DNA from: Cylindrodendrum hubeiense | Taxonomy: Eukaryota; Ascomycota; Sordariomycetes; Hypocreales; Nectriaceae | Direction of reading: 5' to 3' | Assembly: GCA_014621425.1 (NCBI GenBank) | Contig: JAANBB010000283.1 | Location: forward strand, 1 to 53,576 | Length of the DNA: 53,576 nt | Shown here: one piece after another, positions 10,589-24,384 of the stretch | Position numbering within the stretch: the first letter of the stretch is position 1 | How the letters are laid out: the number at the start of each line of letters is the position of its first letter | Notes under the pieces: model-generated | What the model saw: the letters and a program-made list of their open reading frames with translations, nothing else | What the model was told of the DNA's origin: nothing | Database searches by the model: none | Program-made: the position numbers and the translations under genes

Positions 10589-13500
10589 ATAGATTCTTAA
10601 ATTATTCTAATATAAGAATTACTTTAAGATTAACTAAACTAGATTAGTTTACTTTATAGGCTTTAATATTAAATCTAAAATTAATAAATATTAGGATAAG
10701 CTTTATACTTTTATTCTTAACTATATTATAGCTTAGCTATATAGTCAGGAGCTTTTTAACCTAATTATCTTATTTATAATTAATATAATAATAAAGATAT
10801 TATTCTAATATTTAGTTTATTTATTCTATTTAACTATTTACTTAGGATCTTTAAATAATAATAAGTTAGTAATTTAATCCTATATATAATATTAAAGCTT
10901 ATTAGAATTTAAATATAAATAGGAGTTCTTTATTAGAGAATATTTCTAAAGGTAATCTATAAATATTAATAATATTCTATAAGAATATATAGGTAAATTA
11001 TTTAATATCTATTAATTTCTAATAGGATATAAAATAAGAAAATCTTATAAATCTATTAATAATAACTAGAATATTATTATAGAAGATATCTATAACTAGG
11101 TCTTTAAATAGGGATAATTTAATAATAAAGTTTATTATAATAGAATTCTAGGATTACTTAGTAATTAGGAGGGATTATAATTCTCTATATAGTTTATATT
11201 ATTTTATAGTAAACTTATAATATAAGTTATACTAACTAATAATATTCTATATTATTTTCTTTATTTTAGGAAATTAATATATTAATTTAACTCTATTAAG
11301 GGTTTTATTAATCCCTTAATATTTATATAGGGGATATTTATAAACTTCCTATATTAAGTTAGGATATAGGTCTTTTAGTACTTAAAGTTTCTTATTTTTA
11401 TTTTCTAATAATAACTTATTATTAAATTTCTAGATTTATTAGTATAATAAATTATTAAGTTTAACTTAGAATATTATATTAATAATTCTACTTAATATAT
11501 ATTTATTATAATATTAAATAATATATTTAATAGTATTAGTAAGATTATATATATTATATATCTCTACTATCTTATTATATAGGATACTAGTATTATTATT
11601 ATATAATCTATCTTTGTGGATATCTTTTATTATCTTATATTCTAATCTTTCTAGAATAATAATATATCCCTTCTAGTATCTGATTTTTCCTATTCTTCCT
11701 TAATATTAATCTATAAAATCTATTATAAGGTCTATTTCTTGAATTTACTGGAGGTATTCGGACTTTAATCTTATCTTTTATATAGTAATAATATATTATT
11801 ATTCTAGGTATTCTTTTATATTAAAACTTAGGATCTGGTTATTAGTTTAGATCTTGTTTTTATTAAAGTTAGGTTATTAACTAATAGTATTTATATAACT
11901 ATTCTCTATACTTTTAATGTGAATAATAATATAATTAAACTTGAATAGGTATTTAATATATTTAAACTATTATTTACTAAGTTATTAGATAATAGTAAAA
12001 TATAAGATATTCTTATAGTTAATAAAGACCTTAACTTTATATTTACTTTTAAGGAGATAGTATCTAAATTCTTTTAATATATTAATTATTATAAGAAATT
12101 CTTTATTATAGATAGGGTAATTAAGTTTAATATTATAATATTTATATAAGAAGAAAATAATAGGATATAATATTCCTATATTATCTCTTTATCTAATCTG
12201 AGTACCTTAAATAAAGTCTAAGAAATTAGTTTTAAGTTTAACTTATCTATCTAGGTTAAATATAATCAGAATTAGTTTACTTAGGATTATTTCTTTAATT
12301 ATATTAAATACTTTTTCTATAATAATATCCTATTAAAATAGTTCTCCTTTTTTCGTGAATTGTATTAATAATATAATATATTTATTAAAGTTCTTAAGGA
12401 ATTACTAATAATAATTTATAAATCCTAGGAATAACTAAATATCTTTTAGGTATTTTAGTTATAACTATTTACTAATTATTATAATTTTCTTAGGATCTAT
12501 CTTAATCTGATTATAGGAGATTATATATCCTAGAAATTTAATTTCTTAAATATAAAAATTACTCTTACTTAATTTAACTAAGAGTTTAGTATTTTATAAT
12601 ACTTTTAATATTATATGGATATATACTATATATTCTTCTAGGATATCTAAGAAAATAAGGATATTATCTAAATAATATATAATAAAAATATCTAGATATT
12701 CTTATAATATATTATTAATTATTTATTAGAATATTACCAGAATATTAGTAAGGTTAAAGAGTATTATAAAGTATTCAAAGAGTCTAAACTTTATTCTAAA
12801 TATAATTTTCTATTTATATCTTTTCTTAATTTAGATAAGATTATATATACCTTTTAGATTAAGGGCTATAAAGATCTTCTTATTATAGAGATAATCCTTA
12901 AGTTCTATAATAAATAAGAATAATATTTAGTCTTTTAGGATAATATTATTTAACTATCTATAATCTATAACTAATTAAAGCTTATTATTTTTCTTTAGAA
13001 TAAATATAACTAGATAATTAGTAGAGGATTTAGATATTTATATAAATCCCTTTTTAAATATATCTTTAATATATTCTTTAAGTATATTAAGTTATATAAT
13101 TATCAGATTAAATATAGGGTAGAATATAGGACTTATCCTATTTTTTAGTTTAATTTTATAATCTTATTAATTAAATTCTAATAATCTAATCTTAAATTCT
13201 TCCTTAAAGAATACTTTATAGATTTAATATTATATTAGTATATTTTTCAAGTACTCTTCTTCAAATATCTTTTTTATTTCTTCAAGATCTTTATTTAACT
13301 ATATAAATTATTATTAAACTTAACTAATAACTTATCAGAATTATTATTTCTACCCTTTATAATATTTATATTATATTCCCTTAGAGAATATAGAGAGAGA
13401 TTTTTTATTCTCTATTTTATAATCTTTATTATTATTAGATAAGATTTAAGATCTCTCTTTTTCCAAGTTATATCTATTAATATTAGAGAGTATATTATTA

Positions 13501-16469
13501 AAATCAATTTATACTTAGCTAGTCCTCTAGTTAATATCCGGGTTATATTTCTCAAATTATAAGTATTTAAGGATAAGATAGTATTATTAAATTAGTAAAA
13601 TATTAAGGGAGATTTCTTAGTTTTTTCTATTAATAAAAACCTTTAGATATAGAACTATCTAATTAATCTATTTATTATTATACTAAAAGAAATCTCTTTT
13701 AAGATTCCATATTAAATATAATTTCTCTTTATCCTTCTATAATAATTTAAGTATATTAACTACTTTAAGGTCAATATAATTATCTTCTACTCTATTATTT
13801 ACTATTATAGTAAGTTTTATTCCTTAAATTTATATTAGTATTTCCAGGATCCTTCTTTTCCCTATTCTTTATATTATATTTAGAGTCTTTTTTAAAAATA
13901 ATTCTATTTCCTTAATTATTATATATATCTATTACTCTTCTATAGGTAATAGTAATTATTTCCCTAATTAGAATTTAACCCTTATCCTAAGTTTAATAAT
14001 AGTAGTTTTCCTATCTTTTAAACTCACTAACCTTAAGAATTCTATTAATCTAACTTAGTTTTCTAGGCTTAGTTAAACTTATTAATATTTTTCTTATTCT
14101 TAAAGTTAAAGTTATATTAAATTATATAGTTAATATATAAGAACTCTATCTAGATTTCTATAATATAAGTTTTATAATCTTAATTATTATATAGATAAGC
14201 TTTATCTAATTTATATTAAGTATTTTTAATATTATATTTATATTATTTTCTAATCTTAGCTTATTTATAAACTTAATATTTAAATATAATATAATTATAT
14301 ACTAATATTTCAGGCTTTATATATATAAGGGAAAATATTTCTCCCTTATCTTTTAAAGTGATTACTCTAATACTATTAAACTATTTAATAGTATAATAAT
14401 ATTTTAATTCCTTATAAAGATAAGATCAGATAATAAGTCTTAGTTAAACTTATACTAAATAGTATTTATTTAGTATTTTTTCTTTCTTATATATTTTATA
14501 TATATATATTATATAATTAATCTAAGAGATCAAGTTATAATTATTATAGTCTAGTAATACTTAAAGGTTATTAAGATAATATAATAAGGGTAATATATTA
14601 ACTGAGTTTTATTCTTTCTTTATATTATAAGTATAAATATAGATAGGTTTATTATTATACAGGTTTTATTATTCTTTTATTAGGTCCTTATATATTTTTA
14701 TATTATTTTCTTATTATCTTATTTTATTTTTATTATAGGTCTAGTATTTATTATCCTCTGAGTCTAAATATATAATAGGGCTAGTTATAATAATAGTATC
14801 TAACTTAGGATACTTATTAACTAGTATAATAATATTATTATTAGAGATAGGGAGATTAATCTTATATACTCACTTAATCTCTTCTCTAGATTATAAGTAT
14901 AATATTCTTTCTATTTAAGTATAGAAGTTTTAGTAGATTTGGTTATTAATTTCTTATTATTTTATGATTTTAATATTAAATTCTTTATTAATAGGTAATG
15001 GAATTTTAGAGTTAGGCTATCTATCTAGGATATTAATCTTGGGTTTTCTACTTTAAGAATCTCTATCTCTTCTAATTATTATAATTATTTATTTATCTTT
15101 ATTAATAGGGGGTATTTACTTATTTATAGGAATTAGAGTTTACTTAAAATTCTTTTTTCTATTTCTAGTTATTATTATGATTATTTTAATAGCTATTTAG
15201 GGTTTATTATCCTTAATTATAATATTAGTATATTTACTATTAGGGATAGGTTTGAACTTCTAATTAGTATTAGTATAAATACACTTATTTTCAAAGTATC
15301 TAAACTTTCTACAGTTATAATATTAGACTTTAAAGTGATCTTTTCATATTATATTTATCTTTATAGGTTTTAAGTCTATTCTATAAGAGGTATTTATTTA
15401 TTATTTCTTGCTCTGGTTAGCTTTCTTATCTTTCCAGTTATTATTAAATGTAGTATTTCCTTTATTAGACTTCTTTTCTTATTATCTTTTAAACTGTTAA
15501 TTATTAAGTTCTATTATAAGTTAGATAATTATATTAAATATATTTGACTTTTAGCTAATTATTAAATTTTTAATTTTTAATTTAAATCTTATATAGAATA
15601 TTGAGATAAAGGTTTATTCTCCCTATCTTTTAAGGTAGGCTATATTATTCTGGAAGTTAGTGATATAGCTTGATATTAAGTTTTTTTACTTGAGTTTTCT
15701 AAGTCTTTTTTTTATAGCTTTCTTTTTATTAATTAGGCTAAATACTCCTCTAAGTTCTCTCTTAAATATTATATAAGAATTATAGATTACTTTAATTTTA
15801 GTTTTATATCTATTATAGGGGTTATTAAGGAAATCTCTTATAAATAGCTTAAATTAGATAAGAGCTTTATTCTTTAAGAATCCTATAATATACCTAATCT
15901 TATCTTTATCCTTGAAGAACTAAATAAGATAATAGTTTTAAAATACTCTGAGTTATGTAAAGAAATTCTATAACTTTATTATAGAATTATTATAGTTATT
16001 TAGTTTATAAGATCTAAGGATTTCTCTTATATCTTTTTTGTGAATAGTAAGAGAGTTAAGCTAGATAATATAATCTTAATAGAGACCTTTTTACTTAATT
16101 AAGTCTTTATAAAACATTATATTTTACTTAGAAAATAAAATAACTTAATTAGTTAGTATCTTTAGCTTTTTAATCTTAATATTCTTATTATACTTAATTA
16201 TTATAAATAGTTTACTAATTTTATTAAAGAGTTATTTATTCTATCTCTTAATATATTTAAGTTCCTCTTATAAGACTTTATTATTATTAGGATCTAGTAT
16301 ATTATTATTATCCTCTATAAAGGGCTAAACTATAAGTTACTTATTTATAATAAAAATATCCTTAAGGGTATTGGAAATTATTATTTTAACTTATTTAAAA
16401 TATTACTCAGGTTAATTTAATAATACACTAAATAAGAGCTATTAATATATAATATTCTAGTTATTATAT

Positions 16470-16835
16470 ATAGGTAAAGGTATAGGATAGGTAAAAATAT
16501 ATTAGGATATAATCTAAGTAAACTAGAATATATACTGAGTAAAGGGATTATAGGGTTTAATAATATATAAATAAGAGTATTTATATAATTAAGTCTATTA
16601 ATAATTAAGAAACTTAAAGTTCTTATCTAATATACTAAATAAATATATATATATTATATTTTTAATAATAGATTATAAAATGTATAAGATTATAATAATC
16701 TATAGATTATAATAATCTAGGATTATAAGTATAATCCTTAATAGTATACTCTATATATAATAGGAAGGAAAAAGTGAGTATGTTATAGTTTTGCTAGTTA
16801 TAATTATCTGGTCTTAACCTAGGTTATAATAGGAG
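16470..16835 (+). repeat. Dispersed ~370-bp repeat, copy 2
   Basis: Aligns over its full length with 8,110-8,475 and differs mainly by C-to-T and G-to-A changes. It lies between the 5' side of the Gypsy remnant and the second LINE and may be a 5'-truncated LINE end. Confidence 0.6.
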
Positions 16836-16999
16836 GTAGTTATAGTTATTATTAAATTATTTTTAATTCTTAAAGTTAGGACCTAACTCTTATTATCCTA
16901 TAAGGCCCTAACTCTATAACTCACAGAAGGAATACCTTTACCCTTATCTAATAAATATAAATATTAAGTTTTTAAGACCCTAATCTAATAGGATAATAA

Positions 17000-19900
17000 C
17001 TTTTATAATAGACTATTAATAAGAGACCCTTATAAATCTTTTAAGTTAATATTAATAAGAACTTAACTTTATATAACTATATACTAACTTTTATTAATAA
17101 AATAAATATAATATTATAATACTCTAAGAACTTTAAACTAATATAAAAAATAGTTATTATATAATAAAAAACTATATTACCTTCTAAATCTTCTCTCCTA
17201 TATTAACCTAGGAGGGAAATAATATATATTTAAAAGTTATAACCTATATATCCCTCTATAATAAGCTTAATACTAACTAGCTTAAAATTAACTAATCTAA
17301 TCCTAATTAACTTAACTCTAACTAGTTTAATATTAACTAACTTAAACTTATACCTTCCTAAGATATCCTTCTAATATAAGCTAATAATATTTCTTTCCTT
17401 AATATCTATTACTAACTGAATATATTAGAAATCCTAGATTTCCTTAATAGCTAGACTATCCCTTTTTATTATCTTATTATAGAAGACTTTAATATCTTAT
17501 ATACATTCTAATAAGTTAAATCTTATTAGAACTAAAAAACCTAAATTACCTTATAGATTAATAATTATAATTTAATTATTTTAAATTAGCTAAATTAACT
17601 AATAAATAAATATAATAATATACTTAATCTTATAATCTTAAATATTTCTACTATATAAGCTAAAGTTAAGAATTACCTTATTACTAGTTCTAATTATTAT
17701 ACTTTTAATATTATCCTTTTAATTTTATAACTAATACCCTTATAATCTAATTAGATTAAAATCTTAGACTTTAAGGATCTAATCTAATTTACTAATATTA
17801 TCTTACTTAAATAAGACTTTCTTATAATAACTATTATAATAATCAAAGAGTTAGATATTATTATAGCCTAGTTATTAGACTTTCTATAAAATATAATATA
17901 TATTATTAGCTATTATTCTTAATAAAATAAGTACTTTATACCCTAGTAAATTAAAGCCTATATTAAAGCTTATATTTAATATTAAGCTATAAAAAGATAA
18001 AACCCTAAGAAATAAAAACCTATTTAGCTAGTTAAGGATAACTTCTATAAGATTATTAAGAATATAAAAATTAACTTCTAATAAGATATTATTAATAATA
18101 TTATAATAAATACTAATATTTTCTATATTACTAGATAGGTCTATATTTAGAATATCTTTTAATCCCTATCCCTCTAAATTAAGAATAAGATTTTTAAGAT
18201 CTAGATTAATAAGATAAATATCTTTTATAAAGTTATACTTAAAAGACTTAATATAAATAATAATATTAAGAATTCTTAGGTCCTATTAATAGATATCTCC
18301 TACCTTCTCTTTTCTATATTAATTTTAGCTAAAAAAATAGAAAATATAATAATAAAAACTAAAAATATATCTCCTAGTATAGATAATATAATAATAATAA
18401 TTATCTAAGCTTATTAGCTAATAATTAATAACTATATCTAATAGCTTTATAAGAAATACCTTTACTTAAGATATTACTTAAAGGTATTTAAAGATATAAA
18501 GATTATTATAATTCTAAAGCTAGAAAAGAGAAATATCTCTTCCTCTTATTCTTAAAGATTAATTTCCCTCTTATCTTACTTAAATAAGGGATTTAAGAGA
18601 CTTATTATAAGATAGTTAGCCTTTATTATAATTAATTAGAAAGTCCTATATAAAAATCAGACTAGGGCCCTAATAAAAAGATCTATTATAGATTTTATCA
18701 CTATCCTAATTTATAATATTAAAATTATTCTTATTAAGGGATTTATTATAACCCTTATTATAATAGATATATAAGATACTTTTAATATAATTCTCTAGAA
18801 TTAACTTTTACTATACCTCTACTAATAGAACTAGCTTAACCCCCTAATCTAATAAGTAACTTCCTTTATAATTAATTACATAATCTAAATCTATTTCTAG
18901 GATATAATTATATTTCTAACTATCCTAGAATATAACCTCTCTTAGAACTTATCTATCTCCCCGATTCTCTTTCTATTCTATATAAAGCTAGTCTATAAGA
19001 TTTATATTATATTAAACCTTTACCCTAAGTTTAATTTAGTTATTATTATTTATTATAACTATATAAATAATATCACTTCCCTTTATATTAAAAATACACT
19101 TTATAAGATAATAAATAAAATAATAATTAATATTAAAAAGATAGATAAATAAGAATATAATAATAAAATTAACTTTAATATAATAAAAATAAAGATAATA
19201 TACTTCTTATAAAGATAAGAAAAAAACAACCTAATAATTACATATAAAAATAAAATAAAAACCCTAGAGAATACCCTCTACTAACTTAATATCTAGCTTA
19301 ATAAGAAACTATTATTTAAGATATATATAGAAAAATAAGCTATTAAAGCCCAAGCTACTATTAATTTCCTATAAGACCTTACTAATATAACTTATAGACC
19401 TCTTATTAATAAAGTCTACCTTACTATTAAGACTTATATTCTCCTAGTCCTATTCTATAAAGCTAAGACTTAATACCTAAAAAGAATAGTATTATTACTA
19501 TAACTTAAAGAGCTTAAGATCTTAATAAAGACTAAACACTTACTTAACTATCTTAAAAAGATCTTACTTATTAATATTCACAGTATCTTTCTAACTTAAA
19601 AGATAATTCCACTAATTACTTTATATTATAAAAGTAATATCCTATCTATTAAATAGTTATTATATATTATACACTTATAATACATAGCCCAGTTCTAAGC
19701 TCTTAACCTAAAATATCCCCTAATAGCTAGAATAATTATTCTAGCTTATAAGCTAGATTAGTGACTATACTAGAAACTAGTCTATAAAACCTATTTATAA
19801 TAGATTACACTTTTACTCTTACTATCCTCTTAACTAGACCTTTTATAATATTAATATAGACCTATTAAATTATATATTTAATTAAAGACTAGAACTATTC

Positions 19901-20930
19901 TAGCCTTTCTTATCTAAATTAAAACTATATCTAAAAAAGATCTTATTATCTATTTAGATAAATTCTAATTATAGAAAGGGATTATAGATTATAATTATAC
20001 TATTTATTATAATAAGCACTTAATTAATAAAAAGCTAGTCTAGTTAGACCTTATTAAAATCTTTAATATTAAAGTTATTAGAACCCTAATAAATTTATAT
20101 TATATTATAAACTTAGTCTTTCCTAAACTAAATACATAAATTTATATCTATCTTAATAATATATTAACTATAACTAATTTACTAGACTAACTATTAGAAT
20201 TCTCATAAATCCAGTTCCTAGAATTCTAATTAATTGTATAAGTCTATAAGATTATAATTATATACTAATATCTTAATTATAAAGATATCCCTAGAAATAA
20301 ATAGGTTAATAAGCTAGTTAAAATAAGTATAGAACTTCTAGAACTACCTAGACTAATTCTATCCCTAGTTTTTAATAAGAGAAGAGCCTAAACTCTCCCC
20401 TAAACCCTCTTTAAGAACTAATAATAAGATTATATCCTAGACTCTTATTAATCCTATTAACTAGAAGTCAAGGCCTTTAACCTAGCTAAACTCTAACTCT
20501 TATAAAGATAGCTTTATTACTTCTTATAACTCATTCTAATCACAGAGACTTTACTAAATATTATAAGAGATTTACCTATAATACTAAGTTTAATTATTTA
20601 TATAGATAGTGGAAATTACTTGACTATCCCTTCTATTATTATAAAATTAATTATTATTATTAGATAAGGTTAGGGCTTTTTCTAAAGCTAATAATTAAAT
20701 ATATAATAGATTAAGATTTTAACAAGTTTATTATAATAATAGAGATAGTAAGTTTCTTCTAGGAAATCTATCCTTATTACCACTAAGATCCTATCTTAAA
20801 CCCCCTAGAAATTATAATTATAATTACTTCTATCCTAGACCCTAAAAATATACTCTTTCTCTCTTTCCTTTATCTCTTATATTCTCTCTCTTTTTCTTAT
20901 CTCTTAATAATTAAAAGGTTTAGTTATAAG
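17000..20930 (+). mobile_element. Tad1-type LINE, second copy, inactive
   Basis: The part after the reverse-transcriptase catalytic core can be followed on the plus strand. Near 19,310-19,390 runs L-N-K-K-L-L-F-K-x-Y-I-E-K-x-A-I-K-A-Q-A-T-I-N-F-L. Near 19,410-19,640 lies the conserved V-Y-L-T-I-K-T-Y-I-L to H-L-L-N-Y-L block, leading to a W-K-x-x-P-type block and S-I-K-x-L-L. RNase H-like sequence may follow to about 20,400. Upstream sequence (17,000-19,200) is plus-strand, AT-rich and interrupted, and would hold ORF1 and the endonuclease. TAA/TAG codons throughout show it is dead. Confidence 0.6.
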
Positions 20931-21341
20931 CTCAAACTTAAAGACACATCATACTATATAATAACTCCAAACACGATTTCCCTCTAGTTCCCTTTAAAAA
21001 TCAGTTAATATAACAGTTATCGGATTACACCCTGGATATCTACTAATAGATACCAGGCTCGAAATAATAGGTTAAATAAGATCACTTAATTACTAGATAG
21101 AAGAGAAAGAAGGATTATAATCTCAGCTCGCAGAGGGATATAATTAGATTCCCATATAACCAGACTGCAAGTCTAAGACACAGGCCTAATAAGCCCGTGG
21201 CCCTGGCCCCAGGTCAGTCTTAGTAAAGCCACTAGCTCTGGCCAAAGCTAGCTATCCTATACCTAGATTCTTTAACTGTTAACACCAGCCTAACACGTTA
21301 TCTTATTTATAGAGGATTCTGTGAGTATCTCTGGTACCCTC
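20931..21341. repeat. GC-richer island after LINE, unidentified
   Basis: About 400 bp with markedly higher GC than its surroundings, including runs such as CCCGTGGCCCTGGCCCCAGG near 21,200. There is no open frame. It may be the 3' untranslated part of the LINE or a separate, younger insertion. An AAT-rich microsatellite follows directly. Confidence 0.35.
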
Positions 21342-21382
21342 ATAATAATAATAATACAACAATAATAATAATAACAATAACT
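21342..21382. repeat. AAT/AAC microsatellite
   Basis: Runs of ATAATAATA and ACAATAATA trinucleotides. Such tracts are typical at LINE 3' ends or as simple repeats. Confidence 0.75.
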
Positions 21383-21859
21383 TAATAAAAGATATCTATA
21401 TACTCATACTTATATATAGCTAAGATTAACTTATACTAGAGCTAGACCTTAAGACACTTCCTCTTAGACTACTAAAATTTATAGTTATATTATTAGACTA
21501 GAGTTATACTATTAATAGAGACCTCTATCTCCCTATTACTTAAGTGAGATTTGTCAAGAATAACTATAAGATTAATCCTACTCTTCTCTTATTAATTATT
21601 ATATACTCTTAATTATTACTTACTCCTTTAAAATTATAGCTATCTTCTAAATATAGGCTATTTCTATAATTAATTCTCTTAATATAAGATATTCTCTTTA
21701 CTTTTTCTTAATTATTTATTTATATATTTTAATATCTTTTATTATATCTTCTTATAGTAATTATATTATAATATAATATATTTAATAAGTAAGTATCTTA
21801 AATAAGTAAATGTCTTAAAAATCCCTTAACTTTTATCATTACTATTTAATCAATTAATT

Positions 21860-23645
21860 CCCAATCACCTAGTATATTATAGTCTAATTATAAAGCTAGA
21901 ATACTTCTTATTCTTTATACCCTTTAAAATAACCCAAGTTTAAGTCTTTAATATACTATAAGTATATATATAATTTCCTAGAAGATTCTTAACTACTGGT
22001 AGAAGAGCATTTAATCTTGATATAATACTATTTAGAAATTATATTAGCTATCTGATTTAGAGGAATAGATTCTTATTCACTTTATTCTTAACCTAGATTT
22101 ATAAGGATTTTCTCCCTGACTATATAATATTAAAGATATAGTTAATTAATTACTTATTGACTGTAATATATTACTAGTTAGTATATATTGGGCTTATAAC
22201 TTTATTAAGTGATACTTAGATCTTAAGATATGTTTTTTTTATAAATATAATTATTAGAGAGCTAAATGTGAAGACTTAACTATTATCTGTGATTAGTTTT
22301 AGCTTATAATAAATATAATTGTAAAGTATAGTATTTAATTAAATAATATCTATAACTTTAATAAGACTAGCTTTCTTATAGGTATGATTATAAGTGGAAT
22401 AATTATTATAGGTATAAAAAGATATTTAAAGCTAAAATCAGTATAGTCTAAAAACTAGAAATAGATTATAATTATTTAAGTAATTAATATAAAAGGCTAG
22501 GTAATCTAGTTATTTATTATTAATATAGGCTAATATTATCTTACTAACTAATACTGAGAAAGTAATCTCTTAGGTAATTAGGCTATTATAATAACCTAAA
22601 ATAGCTAGATTGATAATAAGACTAGTCTTAAATAGTTTAAGTATTTTAATTAATATATAACTAATTAATTAATTAATTCCTATTATCTTTTAATTCTTAA
22701 TAGTTATAAAAGTTATTATTTTATTAAATTTAAGAGATATTATAAGAAAAAGAAAATTATTTAGTTTTATATATTATCTTATTTCTCTTATTTATTCTAG
22801 TCTCTTAATATTAAGTATTTTAATATATTAAAGAAAGCTTATAATTAAGAAATAGAATATCTAATTAGATATTCTATAATTTATATTTTAAAGACCAAGT
22901 TCTTTCTAGCCTTCTATATTATATATAAGACTATTATAATAGAAAGAAATATTAAGAGGGCTTTTAAAGGAACTAATCTTATTCTTCTTAACTTAAAAAT
23001 TATAATCTTAAAGCTTGATATTTAACTATAGACATTAATACTAGTTAAGGAAGTAATTGAGCTATTAATCCCTTGGGCTTTAAGAATCCTAAAGACTGTA
23101 ATTAAGGCCAGATCTCAGTCTAAATATCTTAAAAAGCAGATTAGAAGGTATTAAAGTAACTCTCTAAAGTTAATTTTAGAGATTCTATAATCTTTTATAA
23201 AGGGGATAAAGATAGTTATATATCAGATTACCTTATTAACTGCTAAGAATAAAGACCTTTAAGAGGCGAATAAGATACTAAGCTAGTACTAGAGGGTAAA
23301 AAGGACTAGATTACAGAAAAGAGGGATTATAATAGTAGAAGAAAGAAGGCAAGTAATTAATTAAATGGATATGGATGCGCAGGTAGTGGCTAAATTGTCG
23401 AGGAATAGTGGTCAAGGAAGGTCAGTTAGACTAGGTGTTTAGCACTATAGTATATGTGGTAAGCCTGGCCATAATATAAGGATCTGTCAGGTAATAATTG
23501 AGATATCTGGGGAAGAGTATAGTGAGTAGTTTTAATTGATTAAATAGTTTGTGGTATTTTTATTATGATTTCTATCTTAAGGGTTGGGATTTTTAAGATA
23601 TTTACTTGTCTGAGATATTTACTTATCAAGTACATTATATTATAA
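21860..23645 (+). mobile_element. Fot1/pogo-type DNA transposon, near full length, inactive
   Basis: The most complete plus-strand copy. An N-terminal block near 22,060-22,190 resembles the CENP-B-like DNA-binding start of Fot1 transposases. N-F-N-K-T-S-F-L-I-G near 22,355-22,385 stands where active members have N-F-D-E-T-G-F-x-x-G, so the first catalytic Asp and the adjacent Glu are lost by G-to-A changes. The C-terminal block (I-E-Y-L-I-R, F-F-x-A-F-Y, F-K-G-T) lies near 22,850-23,000. The 3' part from about 23,340 is less mutated than the rest. The end lies only ~130 bp from the gene island. Confidence 0.7.
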
Positions 23646-24032
23646 ATAAGATAATAAATTGATAAGTATAAATACCGTGAAACTCTAATACTTAATTAAT
23701 ATAATACATATAAAACAATAGATATTATTATCTATATTATAATTATCTTCCTTTCTGTAAAATATTAATCCTAACAATGGCTCGAGTCTGTGCGAACAAT
23801 ATCGTCGCTTGTTTGTTGGACCTCGTCAGACCCTGCAGATAGTTGCGAAGTGTTCGGATGATGAATCAAGGCGGATGCCGCACTGGATATAACTGGAGTA
23901 CCCATCTCCATCCGATGTAGACCGACTGTATCGATGCCTAGGTCTAGTATGTACTAGCACATTGTTGCGAGAAAAGGAGTCAATCGGAAACAACCCTATT
24001 TCTGTCTCATTCGTTATCTCTCCCTGTGGACT

Positions 24033-24384
24033 CTAAGAGTATCGCCGGACGGCTCTGGTCGTGCTGTCGAGCTTGAGGCGTCTGTCGCTAAGATAGATAA
24101 CAGAGGCTATACCTTGTGCTTCTCGTCCTTGAATATGGAGCATCACTGCTTTCCATTCATTGGCGCGTAGGTTCTTCAAGCCGCCAAACTTGGACACGAA
24201 CTGCCTCTCACTACATGTACGTCGTGTAAGCATCAGGTAAAACATGGCATGCGGGAGTGAGCACGTACGTGACCACGACATAGTGAGTGTCCTTGAGGAG
24301 TTGGACAGTCACTTTGACGGTTCTGTCTTGATCCAGATACCTGCGGTTTATGTCCTGTTCGTACAGTTCCCAATTGATGGACAT
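24033..24384 (-). pseudogene. Clr5-domain protein, N-terminal remnant
   Basis: Fungal Clr5 domain, a short putative DNA-binding module usually at the N-terminus of longer proteins. Exon 1 24,384-24,269, intron 24,268-24,211 (58 nt, GTACGT...TAG), exon 2 24,210-24,033; the phase-2 join gives a continuous 97-residue product. Residue landmarks are W5-E6 near the start and K-F-G-G-L-K-N-L-R then N-E-W-K after the junction, closing with Y-L-S-x-R-R-L and R-R-Y-S, the usual end of the domain. The frame then meets TAG at 24,035-24,033 but stays open for roughly another 70 codons, which suggests that a normal gene was cut by a CAG-to-TAG type change. The RIP-like tract begins about 250 bp downstream. 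It could still be a short functional protein, but a broken gene is more likely. ATG 24,384 is the first Met before the domain. Confidence 0.65.

Larger units (their letters stand above)
9250..16440 (-). mobile_element. Ty3/Gypsy chromovirus, inactive, interrupted by TIR element
   Basis: Read on the minus strand, the parts appear in the normal gag-pol order. A Gag zinc knuckle lies at 15,281-15,322, in which the first Cys and the His read Tyr while the second Cys, the aromatic residues and the last Cys survive. A Ty3/Gypsy reverse transcriptase lies at about 12,850-12,250, with a Y-L-D-N-I-L-I-F box in place of Y-L-D-D and the following L-S-K and F-L-G-Y-I and F-L-G-F-I-N-Y-Y blocks. Integrase-like sequence lies at about 11,750-10,600, and the integrase C-terminal module (K-L-D-Y-K-Y-I-x-P-Y-K-I) at about 9,560-9,300. 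Stops occur everywhere. The integrase is split by the TIR element at 9,711-10,580. LTRs were not delimited. Confidence 0.7.
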
